DNA of 6,060 nt from Candidatus Njordarchaeota archaeon (GTDB lineage: Archaea; Thermoproteota; JANJXX01; Panguiarchaeales; Panguiarchaeaceae). The notes under the pieces are model-generated. The model saw nothing but the letters and a program-made list of their open reading frames with translations, was not told the origin of the DNA and did no database searches. The DNA is taken from contig JAGSHR010000272.1 of assembly GCA_029855985.1 (NCBI GenBank), forward strand, positions 1 through 6,060. Direction: 5' to 3'. Positions 1 to 5,692 of the stretch are shown one piece after another (the first letter of the stretch is position 1; every line of letters begins with the position of its first letter). The translations under genes and the position numbers were made by a program.

Positions 1-18
1 GATGTGTATAAGAGACAG
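1..18. other. Untrimmed Nextera/Tn5 mosaic-end adapter
   Basis: The first 18 bases read GATGTGTATAAGAGACAG, which is 18 of the 19 bases of the Tn5 transposase mosaic end used in Illumina Nextera libraries (only the leading A is missing). This is seen directly and the match is exact. It is a library-construction sequence left on the end of a contig, not part of the organism's genome. The window's left edge is therefore probably the physical end of the assembled contig, and genomic sequence begins at about base 19. A natural Tn5 end is very unlikely because no transposase or matching second end is present. Confidence 0.93.
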
Positions 19-182
19 ATTATATACATTGATATTGCTGGGTTAAGAAGTATGCTACTTTGGGGTGCTGTAAGTGGTAATTGCTGAGCAGTTGAAGAAA
101 CATTTGTAAGTAACCTAGTTCCACAATTTACACAAAATTTAGAATCAGGAGAATTCTCATAACCACAGTTTGGACATCGCAT
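19..182 (-). CDS. Zinc-ribbon protein, N-terminal part only (cut by contig end)
   Basis: Reading leftward from the ATG at 182-180 gives an open frame of 54 codons with no stop before the adapter. It begins MRCPNCGYENSPDSKFCVNC, with Cys3, Cys6, Cys17 and Cys20 in a CxxC-x10-CxxC pattern. That is the N-terminal zinc-ribbon module common in archaeal and bacterial proteins of many functions (Pfam zinc_ribbon_2 / zf-ribbon_3 type), expected to bind one Zn ion. After the ribbon comes a Ser/Thr/Gln/Pro-rich stretch (about residues 24-46) that looks like a flexible linker. What lies beyond is lost, and in this family it may be a membrane segment or another domain. No Shine-Dalgarno sequence precedes the ATG, so translation may be leaderless. 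The gene lies 93 bp downstream of the epimerase gene on the same strand. The cellular role cannot be inferred from the ribbon alone. Confidence 0.8.
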
Positions 183-194
183 AATGATACACAA

Positions 195-209
195 CTTTTA
201 TCTTTAAAA
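195..209 (-). promoter_or_regulatory. Candidate TATA box for the zinc-ribbon gene
   Basis: On the minus strand this stretch reads TTTTAAAGATAAAAG, centred about 20-26 nt upstream of the ATG at 182. Archaeal TATA boxes sit about 26 nt before the transcription start, so this would give a leaderless or nearly leaderless mRNA, in keeping with the absent Shine-Dalgarno sequence. A second A/T-rich candidate (TTTATTTATT on the minus strand, 229-238) would give a leader of about 25 nt. The whole region is AT-rich, so neither is secure. Confidence 0.3.
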
Positions 210-255
210 CTAACGAAGTAAGGTACAATAAATAAATGTTTGTATACATGAGACA

Positions 256-268
256 ACCTAAAAATAGA
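256..268 (-). terminator. Possible T-tract terminator after the epimerase gene
   Basis: Just downstream of the epimerase stop (276-278) the minus strand reads CTATTTTTAGG, with a run of five T (264-260). Archaeal transcription often ends at short T-runs without a hairpin, and I see no stem-loop here. One T5 run in AT-rich DNA is weak evidence, and the epimerase transcript could read on into the zinc-ribbon gene. Confidence 0.22.
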
Positions 269-275
269 TGGGAGG

Positions 276-1751
276 TTAGAGATAATCAGGAGATTTTTCA
301 GGAGGAAGACCCCAAAGTTGCTGATGTGCCCATTTGAATGGATATGCCCCACGTTCCATTTCTTTTAATAGAAAAGAGATTATTTTTTCGCCAACATCAA
401 TTCCGTATATCTTCTTTGCCTTTTTCATTTGTTCCACTACTTCATTTGAAGATAGGACATGAGACACAAATTGTTGAATAAATTCTCCAGATGCAGGCGG
501 AACTAATAGATTTGATTTCGCATCAAAAACACTCTCAGGGCGATCCGTATTAAAACGGACGGTGAAACACAGAACATCAGAGATTTCATTAAGTTCTTCT
601 TGGATACTCCCACTGTCGGTCAATTCAGCAATACATTTACCACTTTTCCAAAATTCAATTACGTTACCATAGCTTGCCCATAATGGTGTGAATAAGAAAT
701 TGTCATACTCCTCAGCAAGCCGAAGAACTTTCTCTCTCAAACCATAATATTCTAATGCATTTCTTGTCGCCACTAATTCAACCCATACAACAGGTTGACC
801 ACTTTTTACAAGTTTTAGAATACCGTCTACAATAGCTTTGAATCTGGACTCGACAAGGTTCCCACGACGATGTATATCAACACGTATCCAGTTATCGTAA
901 TCATCCAGCTTTGGATATTCGTCAAATATTGATTTTTCTGGCTTTGGAACAAGCTTTATTGCATCAACAACAGAATTTCCTACAACTTGTATACTTTCAT
1001 TTTGATATCCTTCATTAAGAAGGTGAAAACGATTAATTTTATGTGGTGCGAAAAGATATGCAGCTCCAGCACCACTAACAAATGTATCCCACTGTTCCGG
1101 ATATGGTTCATTTCTCAAAACAAACCACTCACCATACCATTGGTCTTCTATGAATTTTGAATAGTCGATAGTTGCATTACGAAGCTTATGATAAATTTCC
1201 ATATTTTTCCAAGATTTTGGGGCCATTCCTCTAAGTCCAGCTTCGTTTTGACCTACGCCTTGCCGAGTAGATAAGAACCACGACGCAGAAACTATAGCAG
1301 CGCTCAAGGTATCCCCATGAGGTATAGGCAAAACGATAAGTTTGGGGTACTTTTTCTTAAGAAGTTTACCAAGTTGACCTACGCGATAAAACATCTCTGT
1401 TGCTTTTCTAAGCAAATCTCCACGAATGTTTAGATCAATAGAAGGATACATTTTAAATTCTTTTAAGCCGTACCCGAGTAACTTGTCATAATGCTGACCA
1501 GTGGTTGCTAAAATCACAGGTACTTTCAGTTTTTTAGCCCAATAGAGAAGCGAGTACTGTTTATAGAAATCGGGTTTTGTGCCAACTACAACCATAATAA
1601 CCCATTTATCTTCTTTTAATGCGTTCTCTGCAGTGTACTCAATATAATCCATATCAACCAAAATTTTGTTGATTTCCAACCGGTCACCTATTTCAAAATC
1701 TGACGGCTCGGGTACTCTTTCATTGATAGCGCTCACTTGAAACACTCCCAT
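276..1751 (-). CDS. wecB: Long, divergent UDP-N-acetylglucosamine 2-epimerase (WecB family)
   Basis: Family members of the non-hydrolysing type interconvert UDP-GlcNAc and UDP-ManNAc in the cytoplasm, feeding surface-glycan or glycoprotein synthesis. Seen here over 491 residues: a nucleotide-sugar fold entry GTKPD (57-61; usual GTRPE), TTGQHYD (83-89), HGDT (145-148), NEAGLRG (169-175), YPEQ (217-220), FAPHKINR (234-241), GNSVVDA (258-264), IHRRGN (293-298), TDSGSIQEE (378-386) and RPES (404-407). By alignment with E. coli WecB, the catalytic Asp95, Glu117, Glu131 and His213 correspond to D147, E170, E219 and H294, so all four are kept. Usual length is about 360-390 residues. The extra length is an N-terminal extension (1-50), about 35 residues inserted between E170 and E219, and a short C-terminal tail (about 468-491). 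Arginine codons are mostly CGN, unlike the neighbouring operon. The start is uncertain: ATG 1751 has no Shine-Dalgarno, while GTG 1736 has one. No partner dehydrogenase is visible. Family assignment is strong; exact substrate is not. Confidence 0.86.
   Translation of the reverse strand: MGVFQVSAINERVPEPSDFEIGDRLEINKILVDMDYIEYTAENALKEDKWVIMVVVGTKPDFYKQYSLLYWAKKLKVPVILATTGQHYDKLLGYGLKEFKMYPSIDLNIRGDLLRKATEMFYRVGQLGKLLKKKYPKLIVLPIPHGDTLSAAIVSASWFLSTRQGVGQNEAGLRGMAPKSWKNMEIYHKLRNATIDYSKFIEDQWYGEWFVLRNEPYPEQWDTFVSGAGAAYLFAPHKINRFHLLNEGYQNESIQVVGNSVVDAIKLVPKPEKSIFDEYPKLDDYDNWIRVDIHRRGNLVESRFKAIVDGILKLVKSGQPVVWVELVATRNALEYYGLREKVLRLAEEYDNFLFTPLWASYGNVIEFWKSGKCIAELTDSGSIQEELNEISDVLCFTVRFNTDRPESVFDAKSNLLVPPASGEFIQQFVSHVLSSNEVVEQMKKAKKIYGIDVGEKIISFLLKEMERGAYPFKWAHQQLWGLPPEKSPDYL
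1734..1749 (-). promoter_or_regulatory. Shine-Dalgarno-like site and alternative GTG start for the epimerase
   Basis: On the minus strand GGGAGTG (1749-1743) is followed after 6 nt by an in-frame GTG (1736-1734, codon 6 of the longest frame). The sequence resembles GGAGGTG and the spacing is ideal, so translation may begin here and give 486 residues starting M-SAINERV. The upstream ATG at 1751 has no such site and would need leaderless initiation. An in-frame TAA lies four codons before the ATG, so the start cannot be much further upstream. Confidence 0.45.
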
Positions 1752-1774
1752 TTGCCGACATTATTTTTTCAAAA

Positions 1775-1817
1775 CAGATTAATAGTAACAGTGATTATTT
1801 CAGATTTAGGCAGTGAT
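1775..1817. repeat. Imperfect tandem CAGATT...CAGTGAT repeat in the divergent intergenic region
   Basis: The module CAGATTAA...CAGTGAT (1775-1795) is followed by CAGATTTA..CAGTGAT (1801-1817). The CAGTGAT cores (1789-1795 and 1811-1817) are exact and 22 bp apart start to start, about two helical turns, so a protein could contact both on one DNA face. They lie 24-66 bp upstream of the epimerase ATG and 75-117 bp upstream of nurA. Each unit is short, so chance similarity in AT-rich DNA is possible. Confidence 0.35.
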
Positions 1818-1841
1818 AGATGTATGAATCTCGGGTATTAT

Positions 1842-1857
1842 ACATATTAATTTTATT
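1842..1857 (+). promoter_or_regulatory. Candidate TATA box of the nurA-herA-mre11-rad50 operon
   Basis: The stretch ACATATTAATTTTATT is the most TATA-like sequence ahead of nurA. Counting about 26 nt downstream of its centre puts transcription start near 1870-1876, just ahead of the Shine-Dalgarno-like GGGGA (1879-1883). This would make a short leader of about 16-22 nt. The ACATATTA of this box recurs exactly at 1868-1875, around the inferred start site. It is the only evident promoter for the tightly packed genes downstream. Confidence 0.4.
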
Positions 1858-1876
1858 ACGCAATACAACATATTAC

Positions 1877-1891
1877 ATGGGGAAATAATAC
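1877..1891 (+). promoter_or_regulatory. nurA ribosome-binding region with an embedded ATG-GGG-AAA-TAA mini-frame
   Basis: GGGGA (1879-1883) lies 8 nt before the nurA ATG (1892) and fits a Shine-Dalgarno site, supporting that start. The same bases form a three-codon open frame, ATG GGG AAA TAA (1877-1888), which ends 3 nt before the nurA ATG. Whether the mini-frame is ever translated cannot be told from sequence; it most likely arises by chance around the purine-rich site. Confidence 0.45.
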
Positions 1892-2992
1892 ATGCTGGAA
1901 AAACTGATCGAATATGTTGTAAAGAGAAAAAATGAGCTAAGAAAAAAATTGACAGAGTTAGATAGTTCACTTGAGGACATAAATCCCCACAGTTTTTGGA
2001 AAGAATACACTCCAAAGAATACCGAGAAAAGAAGGATAATTGGTGAAGATGGAAGTGTTAACTACATAGAATACAAAAAGTATCTAGTTTATGCTGCTTC
2101 CGCGGAATCTGTTTTTTATGATGGTAACAAACTTCTTACAGAGACTAATCTTGATGTCGATGTTCTAATCCCATACAAATTTACTAGAGACCGTTTAAGA
2201 ATGTATATGTCCATACTAGAGAAAAAAGCTGTTCTAAAGATGCTATCAAATGGGATCGAGACAGATTACATCTTACTTGATGGTTCAATTATTGGAGACA
2301 TTATAAGGCCAGCAGCATATGCTCACAGACCTAATGTATCCACAAAAGAAAAACTCAAAAAAAGATTTCTAGGAGATATAAAAAACTCTCTAGATTCGAA
2401 TGATTTCTCAAGTGTTTATTCAAAAAGGCTATACAGCGAGGTTGTTGATTTCTTGGGAACTGATGCCCTTGAAGAGATTACACCAGCACTGATTTACTTG
2501 GAATACCTAGAAAACCTTCTTACATTATCAAAGCTACTTGAACACTCAGATAAAATTATAGCCATATCGAAGCGCTCTACAGGCAATCACTACTTCAAAA
2601 GAACAATCCCAGATATGGCAATTTTCGAGAGGTTCTGCACAACACCAGGATATTCATACGAACCACTCAAGATACATGACTTAATCAAAAAGAAATATAA
2701 GATTGCATTTCCAATTTTACAGCAGTTATTCAGAAACACGAGAATTTCATTCTTTTATGTGAGATTTAATAAGAAGGCCACTGTTTTACGTATGGAAGTA
2801 GTCGCGGATATGATAAATGAGGAGAAAATCAGGAAAATACTTGATGATTTAGAAGCATATGTTGTGGAGGGATATCCGTATCTCCTAACACGGGCTCATA
2901 GGGACGTAAAAATATCAAGAAAAGATATGTTTGAGATTGCTAAAGCGATTGGATTAGGCTATTTTGAAAAAACTGGGAGAGAAATGTTATGA
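1892..2992 (+). CDS. nurA: DNA double-strand break repair nuclease NurA
   Basis: NurA is a Mn-dependent 5'-3' nuclease of RNase H-like fold. It acts as a dimer docked on the HerA hexamer, degrading the 5' strand at broken DNA ends so RadA can load on the 3' tail. The 366 residues show a basic helical N-terminus (1-30), a first acidic motif EDGS (D53), E110 in the helix before the core strand, LLDGS (D130), SKRST (227 is Lys), IPDM (D241), and the C-terminal signature GYPYLLTRAHRD (Y328, H336). Spacing D53-E110-D130 and Y328-H336 matches the catalytic set I recall for Sulfolobus NurA (D58, E114, D131, Y291, H299), so the active site looks complete. Length is normal to slightly long. The start is set by GGGGA 8 nt upstream and the stop TGA overlaps the herA ATG by 4 bp (ATGA). 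It is the first gene of the repair operon and is divergent from the epimerase gene. Confidence 0.93.
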   Translation: MLEKLIEYVVKRKNELRKKLTELDSSLEDINPHSFWKEYTPKNTEKRRIIGEDGSVNYIEYKKYLVYAASAESVFYDGNKLLTETNLDVDVLIPYKFTRDRLRMYMSILEKKAVLKMLSNGIETDYILLDGSIIGDIIRPAAYAHRPNVSTKEKLKKRFLGDIKNSLDSNDFSSVYSKRLYSEVVDFLGTDALEEITPALIYLEYLENLLTLSKLLEHSDKIIAISKRSTGNHYFKRTIPDMAIFERFCTTPGYSYEPLKIHDLIKKKYKIAFPILQQLFRNTRISFFYVRFNKKATVLRMEVVADMINEEKIRKILDDLEAYVVEGYPYLLTRAHRDVKISRKDMFEIAKAIGLGYFEKTGREML

Positions 2993-4533
2993 GCGAAGAA
3001 GATATAGTAGGAAGGTGTATAGGAGAGGCTACGCCTTCTTATGTAGTATTTGTTTCTAAGAAGATGCCAAGAATTGGGGAATATGTTATTATAGAGACGG
3101 ATAACAGTAAAATTTTGGGATTAATTACGCATCTAGTAAGAGGAAATGTTGCAATATCAGAGGACATTTATGATCCTGCGATAATAGAGCGTATAAAAAC
3201 TATTGAAGGAGAGGATTATTACATAAAGGGTGTTATTAGGATTTTAGGGGATATTAACACATTAGAAATTCCAAAAGTGCCTCCACCACCTGGAACTATA
3301 ATAAGAACCGCGAAAAAGGATATTCTAAGTAAGATTTTCTCCATCGAGAGTAGTGGAATAAAAATAGGGCATTTGATAACACACCCAGATGTTGATGTAT
3401 ATATTGATGTCAACAAGATGGTTTCTCGTCATCTCGCAATTTTAGCAATTACTGGTGCAGGGAAATCAAACACAGTTGCGATAATTGTAGACCAGATACT
3501 AAAGCTTGGAGGGTGCGTCTTAATCTTTGACATGCATTCAGAGTATATTAACGCTGAATTCAAAAACGGCAGAGTAAATAAAATAATGCCATTACTCAAC
3601 CCAAGGCTACTCACATTACCTGAACTTGAAATTCTTATGAACATACCATCGAATGCATTCATACAAGCTCGTTATCTTAGAAAGGCATACAAACATGCAA
3701 AAGAGTTGCTATACAAGAATAAGTTGAAGAAACCATTTATTGAGGAGATAGAGGAGTATTTACAAGATTTAATAGAGCCCAAAGAGGAGAAAGAAAAAGA
3801 GAAGAAAAAAATTAAAAAATCCGATGTGGGGGCTATTGCAGCTGTTTTAAACAAGCTTGATGATTTGAGAGAAAGATATGGAACTATTATTGATGATAGA
3901 TCTCCTGACTTTTTGAAATCTATTGAACTGAAAAGAGCTAATGTTGTAGATCTAGGCTCGGTAGATGAAGATGTTGCAGATGTAATAGTTAGTCATATTC
4001 TTCGAAGATTACTTAATGAGCGAAAAAGATACAAACGTGAAAATGAAGGTTTCCCCTATCCAATTTTTGTGATATTAGAAGAAGCTCATGTACTTGCCCC
4101 AAAAGATAGGACTACACTTTCAAAATACTGGATATCTAGGATTGCTCGTGAAGGTAGAAAATTTGGTGTTGGACTTTGCTTAGTAAGCCAACGTCCAAAA
4201 GCTGTGGATATTGATGCTCTTTCACAGGTAAACAATATGATAATCCTAAAGCTAGTTGAGCCAAGCGATCAGCAACACGTTCAAAGAGCCAGCGAGACTT
4301 TAACAAACGATTTGATGGACTATCTGACATCTTTAAATCCAGGAGAAGCAATAATTTTGGGTATGATGACAAAGATACCTGCACTGGTAAAAATTGATAA
4401 ATTTGAAGGTAAAACAATAGGGCAAGACATAGATATAGTTAACGAGTGGAAGAAGGCTGCTTTGGAGAAGGAAAAACGTATAGAGGAAGAAAAGAAGGAA
4501 AGAGAGAAAATATTAGGTGAAGGGGAGTGGTAA
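2989..4533 (+). CDS. herA: HerA hexameric DNA translocase/helicase
   Basis: HerA is a FtsK-like hexameric ATPase that pumps double-stranded DNA into the bound NurA nuclease during end resection. The 514 residues contain an N-terminal HAS-barrel (about 1-95) that docks NurA, then a RecA-type ATPase core of the DUF87/HerA class. Seen motifs: R147 before the P-loop, Walker A ITGAGKSN (154-161, K159), DMHSEY (D181, H183, E185), Walker B VILEEAH (E365; Glu replaces the usual first Asp), IAREGRKFG (R390, likely arginine finger) and LVSQRP (398-403). Spacings R147-K159 and E365-R390 equal those of R142-K154 and E356-R381 in Sulfolobus HerA. A Lys/Glu-rich segment (263-278) sits in the helical insert, and the tail (486-507) is a charged, probably helical stretch. 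GGGAG (2975-2979) lies 9 nt before the ATG. The ATGA overlap with nurA indicates translational coupling. Its neighbours rule out the bacterial anti-phage HerA type. Confidence 0.95.
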   Translation: MSEEDIVGRCIGEATPSYVVFVSKKMPRIGEYVIIETDNSKILGLITHLVRGNVAISEDIYDPAIIERIKTIEGEDYYIKGVIRILGDINTLEIPKVPPPPGTIIRTAKKDILSKIFSIESSGIKIGHLITHPDVDVYIDVNKMVSRHLAILAITGAGKSNTVAIIVDQILKLGGCVLIFDMHSEYINAEFKNGRVNKIMPLLNPRLLTLPELEILMNIPSNAFIQARYLRKAYKHAKELLYKNKLKKPFIEEIEEYLQDLIEPKEEKEKEKKKIKKSDVGAIAAVLNKLDDLRERYGTIIDDRSPDFLKSIELKRANVVDLGSVDEDVADVIVSHILRRLLNERKRYKRENEGFPYPIFVILEEAHVLAPKDRTTLSKYWISRIAREGRKFGVGLCLVSQRPKAVDIDALSQVNNMIILKLVEPSDQQHVQRASETLTNDLMDYLTSLNPGEAIILGMMTKIPALVKIDKFEGKTIGQDIDIVNEWKKAALEKEKRIEEEKKEREKILGEGEW

Positions 4534-4537
4534 GTTG
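4522..4537 (+). promoter_or_regulatory. Strong ribosome-binding site selecting a TTG start for mre11
   Basis: GGGGAG (4522-4527), inside the last herA codons, is followed after 7 nt by TTG (4535-4537). Starting there gives MVQFAHIADTHLGY, which matches the usual Mre11 N-terminus with catalytic Asp as residue 9. The longer in-frame GTG start at 4517 would add six residues (MKGSGK) and place this strong site inside the coding region; its own upstream sequence has only a weak GAGAG at a long distance. Confidence 0.75.
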
Positions 4538-5692
4538 GTTCAGTTTGCACATATAGCGGATACGCATCTTGGATATAGGCAATTTAACAATGAAGAAAGA
4601 GAAAATGATTTTTATGAATCATTCAACGAAGCGATCGATAAAATTATTGAGGAACATGTAGATTTTGTAATACACTCCGGGGACTTATTCGAAAATAACA
4701 GACCTTACCCAAAAGCGCTAAAAGTTGCACAAGAGGCAATCAAGAGGCTTGATGAGAAAAACATAAAGGTTTTTGCAATACCAGGAAATCATGACTTAGT
4801 TTTTAGAAAGGGCTCTATCCCACCACAAACACTATTTTCTATATTTGATAATTTTGTTCTTCTTGGTGGGAAAGATAAAGTCGCAAAGTACGAAGATATA
4901 TTCATTGGAGGAATTGCGTATACGCCTAGATTTTATGTAAACGCCCTAAAAGAGGACCTTACAAAGCTTGCTAAAAAATCCCAAGAATATAAAAAGCGAA
5001 TCCTTGTGATACATCAAGGAATAGATAGACTCCTTCCATTTGCAGGGGCTTATGAACTAAGACTTGAGGAGATACCTAGTGATTTTCATTATTATGCATT
5101 AGGGCATATTCATGTAAGACATGTCGAGAATTTTGGACTAGGAAAACTAGCGTACCCTGGATCAATAGATATTTGGAGATTTGACGAAGTAGAAGATTAT
5201 AAGAGAAATAAGAAAGGGTTCTATTTAGTAGACTTTTCTGATTCAGAGGTCGAGGTTCAAAAAATAGATCTAGAAACAACTAGACCTTTTGAGACATTCT
5301 CTATAGAAGTCAAAGATGTAAACAACAAGTTAGAGGAGATATATTCTTTATTGGAAAATATAGCAAAAAACTCTCATAAGAAACCCGTTGTAAGAGTAAC
5401 TATAACAGGAAAGTCTTCTAAAGAGTTCGCATATTACAATGCATTAATTGCCAACAGATTGAGAGAAGTATCGCATATTACGAGAATTGACTTCAAACTC
5501 GAAAAAGAAGAGTTAATTTTACAGTCTTACAAATCAGATAGAATTGATTTCTTTAAACTATTTAAAGAACACTTTAAGAATGATGAAGTAGCACAATTTG
5601 CGTACGACCTCTTTAAGAAACTCGCGCAAGATAATGTAGAAGGAGCCAAGAAATTCGCAGAGTATTACTTTCAGAACAGGTGGAAGAAATGA
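4535..5692 (+). CDS. mre11: DNA double-strand break repair nuclease Mre11
   Basis: Mre11 is the Mn-dependent phosphoesterase of the Mre11-Rad50 complex. It has 3'-5' exonuclease and endonuclease activity, removes proteins or hairpins from DNA ends and starts resection. Numbered from the TTG start (385 residues), the calcineurin-like metallophosphatase domain shows all motifs: HIADTHLGY (D9, H11), SGDLFE (D50), PGNHD (N85, H86), VIHQG (H160), and ALGHIHV (H191, H193). These correspond, one residue shifted at first, to D8, H10, D49, N84, H85, H173, H206 and H208 of Pyrococcus Mre11. A capping domain follows (about 240-330). The C-terminal part (about 340-385) is helical and charged, where archaeal Mre11 binds the Rad50 coiled-coil base. 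Length is normal. The gene begins 1 nt after the herA stop and its stop overlaps rad50 by 4 bp. The longest frame would start at GTG 4517. Arginine is almost always AGA/AGG, as in nurA. Confidence 0.96.
   Translation: MVQFAHIADTHLGYRQFNNEERENDFYESFNEAIDKIIEEHVDFVIHSGDLFENNRPYPKALKVAQEAIKRLDEKNIKVFAIPGNHDLVFRKGSIPPQTLFSIFDNFVLLGGKDKVAKYEDIFIGGIAYTPRFYVNALKEDLTKLAKKSQEYKKRILVIHQGIDRLLPFAGAYELRLEEIPSDFHYYALGHIHVRHVENFGLGKLAYPGSIDIWRFDEVEDYKRNKKGFYLVDFSDSEVEVQKIDLETTRPFETFSIEVKDVNNKLEEIYSLLENIAKNSHKKPVVRVTITGKSSKEFAYYNALIANRLREVSHITRIDFKLEKEELILQSYKSDRIDFFKLFKEHFKNDEVAQFAYDLFKKLAQDNVEGAKKFAEYYFQNRWKK
5678..5682 (+). promoter_or_regulatory. Ribosome-binding site of rad50
   Basis: AGGTG (within CAGGTGG) in the last codons of mre11 matches the core of the archaeal anti-Shine-Dalgarno complement and lies 6 nt before the rad50 ATG at 5689. 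It supports that start and, with the ATGA overlap, suggests translation re-initiation by ribosomes finishing mre11, which helps balance the two subunits. Confidence 0.6.

Noticed and set aside
1..20. End of a natural Tn5-like transposon
   Set aside because: The sequence is the engineered mosaic end, occurs only at the very edge, and no transposase, inverted partner or target duplication is present.
241..248. TGTATACA palindrome between the epimerase and the zinc-ribbon gene
   Set aside because: It is a perfect 8-bp palindrome but does not extend further, has no second copy nearby, and is expected by chance in AT-rich DNA.
128..352. Minus-strand open frame of 74 codons across the zinc-ribbon start, the intergenic gap and the end of the epimerase gene
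   Set aside because: It overlaps two supported genes in another frame, has no recognisable domain or ribosome-binding site, and its hydrophobic, Ser/Phe-rich composition fits a chance frame in AT-rich DNA.
1806..2015. Minus-strand open frame of 69 codons over the nurA promoter and 5' end
   Set aside because: It lies antisense to nurA and its control region, matches no family I know, and has no initiation signal.
2989..4533. HerA as part of an anti-phage defence system (such as Sir2-HerA or nuclease-HerA pairs)
   Set aside because: It is flanked by nurA, mre11 and rad50 in a coupled operon, which is the archaeal housekeeping resection module; no Sir2 or defence nuclease gene is present.
3219..4550. 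Several antisense frames of 60-93 codons inside herA (3219-3416, 3429-3662, 3672-3854, 4136-4417, 4320-4550)
   Set aside because: They are antisense shadows of a clearly conserved gene, without domains or start signals, and overlap each other at 4320-4417.
5076..5279. Antisense frame of 67 codons inside mre11
   Set aside because: It covers the conserved GHIH region of mre11 on the opposite strand and has no feature of its own.
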